A stretch of 64,000 nucleotides of DNA from Pseudomonas corrugata. GTDB lineage: Bacteria > Pseudomonadota > Gammaproteobacteria > Pseudomonadales > Pseudomonadaceae. The stretch covers positions 124,001-188,000 of the forward strand of contig NZ_LHVK01000003.1 of assembly GCF_001269905.1 (NCBI RefSeq). Reading direction: 5' to 3'. Under the pieces are notes generated by a model, which was not told the DNA's origin, searched no databases, and worked only from the letters and a program-made list of their open reading frames with translations. Position 1 is the stretch's first letter. Every line of letters begins with the position of its first letter. This document shows positions 63,123 through 64,000 of the stretch, in pieces. The position numbers and the translations under genes were made by a program.

Positions 63123-64000
63123 CCGATTCAGCCTCCAGCCGAACGCCTCATTACACATTGGGCGACTGGGATCACAAGGCCGCCGTACGCGTTGGTAAAG
63201 GCGACTATCGTCTGCCGGCAAACCTTGAACAGCAGCTCTGCAGTCGAGACTGGTTTCCATCAGCCTTTATTCCCTATGTCGAACATCCGTTGATCCACGA
63301 GGCGGGTCGCTCGATTGCCCAGCGTCTGGCGGCCAACCACCTGGTGCATTTCCTCGACTACACCACGCTGCTCGAACACCGGGTCGTCAATCGCGCCGTG
63401 GAAACCCTCGTCCATGGTGAACTGGCCTTGCCGATCCCCCAACCGATGAAAACCGCGGCGCTGCAGCTCTATACCGATGAGGGCTATCACGCACTTTTTT
63501 CCAATGACGTGGCCGAACAGGTCGCAGCCCTCTACGGTATCAGCGACCGGCCACCACCCAGGCGTATCCGGCGCCTGCTGGGCATGATCGATACCATCGC
63601 CCCTGGGGATCGCCCCCTGGCGTGGTTTCTGCTGGGCTTCGTCTCCGAGACGATCATCGCCAAGGAATTGCTGGCCATTACCCGCGACACCCTGGTGTGC
63701 ACCGTAAACCGGATGCTCAGGAGCCATCTCGAGGACGAGGCACGCCACAGTCGCTACTTCAGCGAAGTGTTCCAGTACCTGTGGACCGCCCTGGATCCCA
63801 TGCAACGCGATCTGGCCGCGAGCATGCTGCTGCAGATCATCGGCCTCTATTTCGAGCCTGACATACCCTGGCTGATGCGCAGCCTCGCCAGCGTCGGCTT
63901 CAACGAACGGCCTGCCCTACGGATCGTTGCCGATTTCCTGCAGCCGAACACCCATGGCCAAAGAGTGCGCTCGGGTGCGGTGTCGACGTTCGCGGCCATG
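63119..64000 (+). CDS. AurF-type diiron oxygenase, C-terminus outside window
   Basis: At least 294 codons; the frame is open at the right edge. All seven ligands expected for AurF are in place: E86 (TTLLEHR), E121 and H124 (TDEGYHALF), E177 (FVSETII), and H203, E207, H210 (SHLEDEARHSRYF). The spacing EX33DExxH fits the AurF rule (28-37). AurF enzymes oxidise amines to hydroxylamine or nitro groups, and the family includes the Pvf-type enzymes that act on carrier-bound amino acids. Its start overlaps the SagB-type stop (ATGA), so the two are translated together. The substrate is unknown. Confidence 0.85.
   Translation, partial: MTDSASSRTPHYTLGDWDHKAAVRVGKGDYRLPANLEQQLCSRDWFPSAFIPYVEHPLIHEAGRSIAQRLAANHLVHFLDYTTLLEHRVVNRAVETLVHGELALPIPQPMKTAALQLYTDEGYHALFSNDVAEQVAALYGISDRPPPRRIRRLLGMIDTIAPGDRPLAWFLLGFVSETIIAKELLAITRDTLVCTVNRMLRSHLEDEARHSRYFSEVFQYLWTALDPMQRDLAASMLLQIIGLYFEPDIPWLMRSLASVGFNERPALRIVADFLQPNTHGQRVRSGAVSTFAAM

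Overview
The window is a gene-dense, GC-rich chromosomal segment of a Pseudomonas, most likely of the P. fluorescens group. The evidence is the gene order (pilGHIJ-chpA-chpC, gshB-tonB3-algH-ruvX, pyrRBC', pilT-yggS-proC-yggT-metXW, thiSG-trmB, rpoH-ftsXEY, coaD-fdx-mutM), which follows the order I recall for P. aeruginosa, and the many REPIN-type intergenic inverted repeats usual in fluorescent pseudomonads. No rRNA, tRNA or CRISPR array was seen.

Layout. 1-3.3 kb: the 5' part of a glutamate/aspartate-type binding protein behind a D-amino-acid dehydrogenase-like gene, a divergent LysR regulator and a TrhA/hemolysin III membrane protein. 3.4-11.8 kb: a complete malonate catabolism locus (mdcA-B-C-D-E-G-H-madL-madM on the minus strand, mdcR convergent), with the genes from mdcA to mdcH overlapping by 1-8 bases. 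12.0-12.99 kb: a decayed winged-helix/nucleotidyltransferase plus HEPN pair behind a still perfect palindromic operator. 13-23.2 kb: the Pil-Chp chemosensory system (chpC, chpA, pilJ, pilI, pilH, pilG), lacking pilK and chpB at this locus. 23.4-29.5 kb: gshB, tonB3, algH, ruvX and the pyrimidine operon pyrR-pyrB-pyrC', the last an apparently inactive dihydroorotase homologue. 29.6-42 kb: a TM2 protein, an NlpC/P60 hydrolase, pilT (without adjacent pilU), yggS-proC-yggT, metX-metW-DUF4426-rdgB-hemW-DUF3392, trmB, thiG, thiS, DUF423 and mtgA. 42-51 kb: rpoH, ftsX-ftsE-ftsY, two M16 peptidase-family genes, rsmD and a YheT-like hydrolase. 51-61.6 kb: a dispersed repeat element, a sulfurtransferase, a TetR regulator facing an aldehyde dehydrogenase / Tat protein / GMC oxidoreductase set, then coaD, fdx, a small membrane protein, mutM, an HDOD protein and rlmI.

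The right edge (61.7 kb to the end) is the most unusual part. After the rlmI terminator comes an AT-richer stretch with a good sigma-70-like promoter, a 23-codon gene with a strong ribosome binding site, a hairpin, a SagB-type flavin dehydrogenase and, overlapping it by four bases, an AurF-type diiron oxygenase that runs off the window with all seven predicted metal ligands present. I read this as the start of an unrecognised ribosomal-peptide (or peptide-scaffold) natural product cluster. Function and product cannot be settled from this window.
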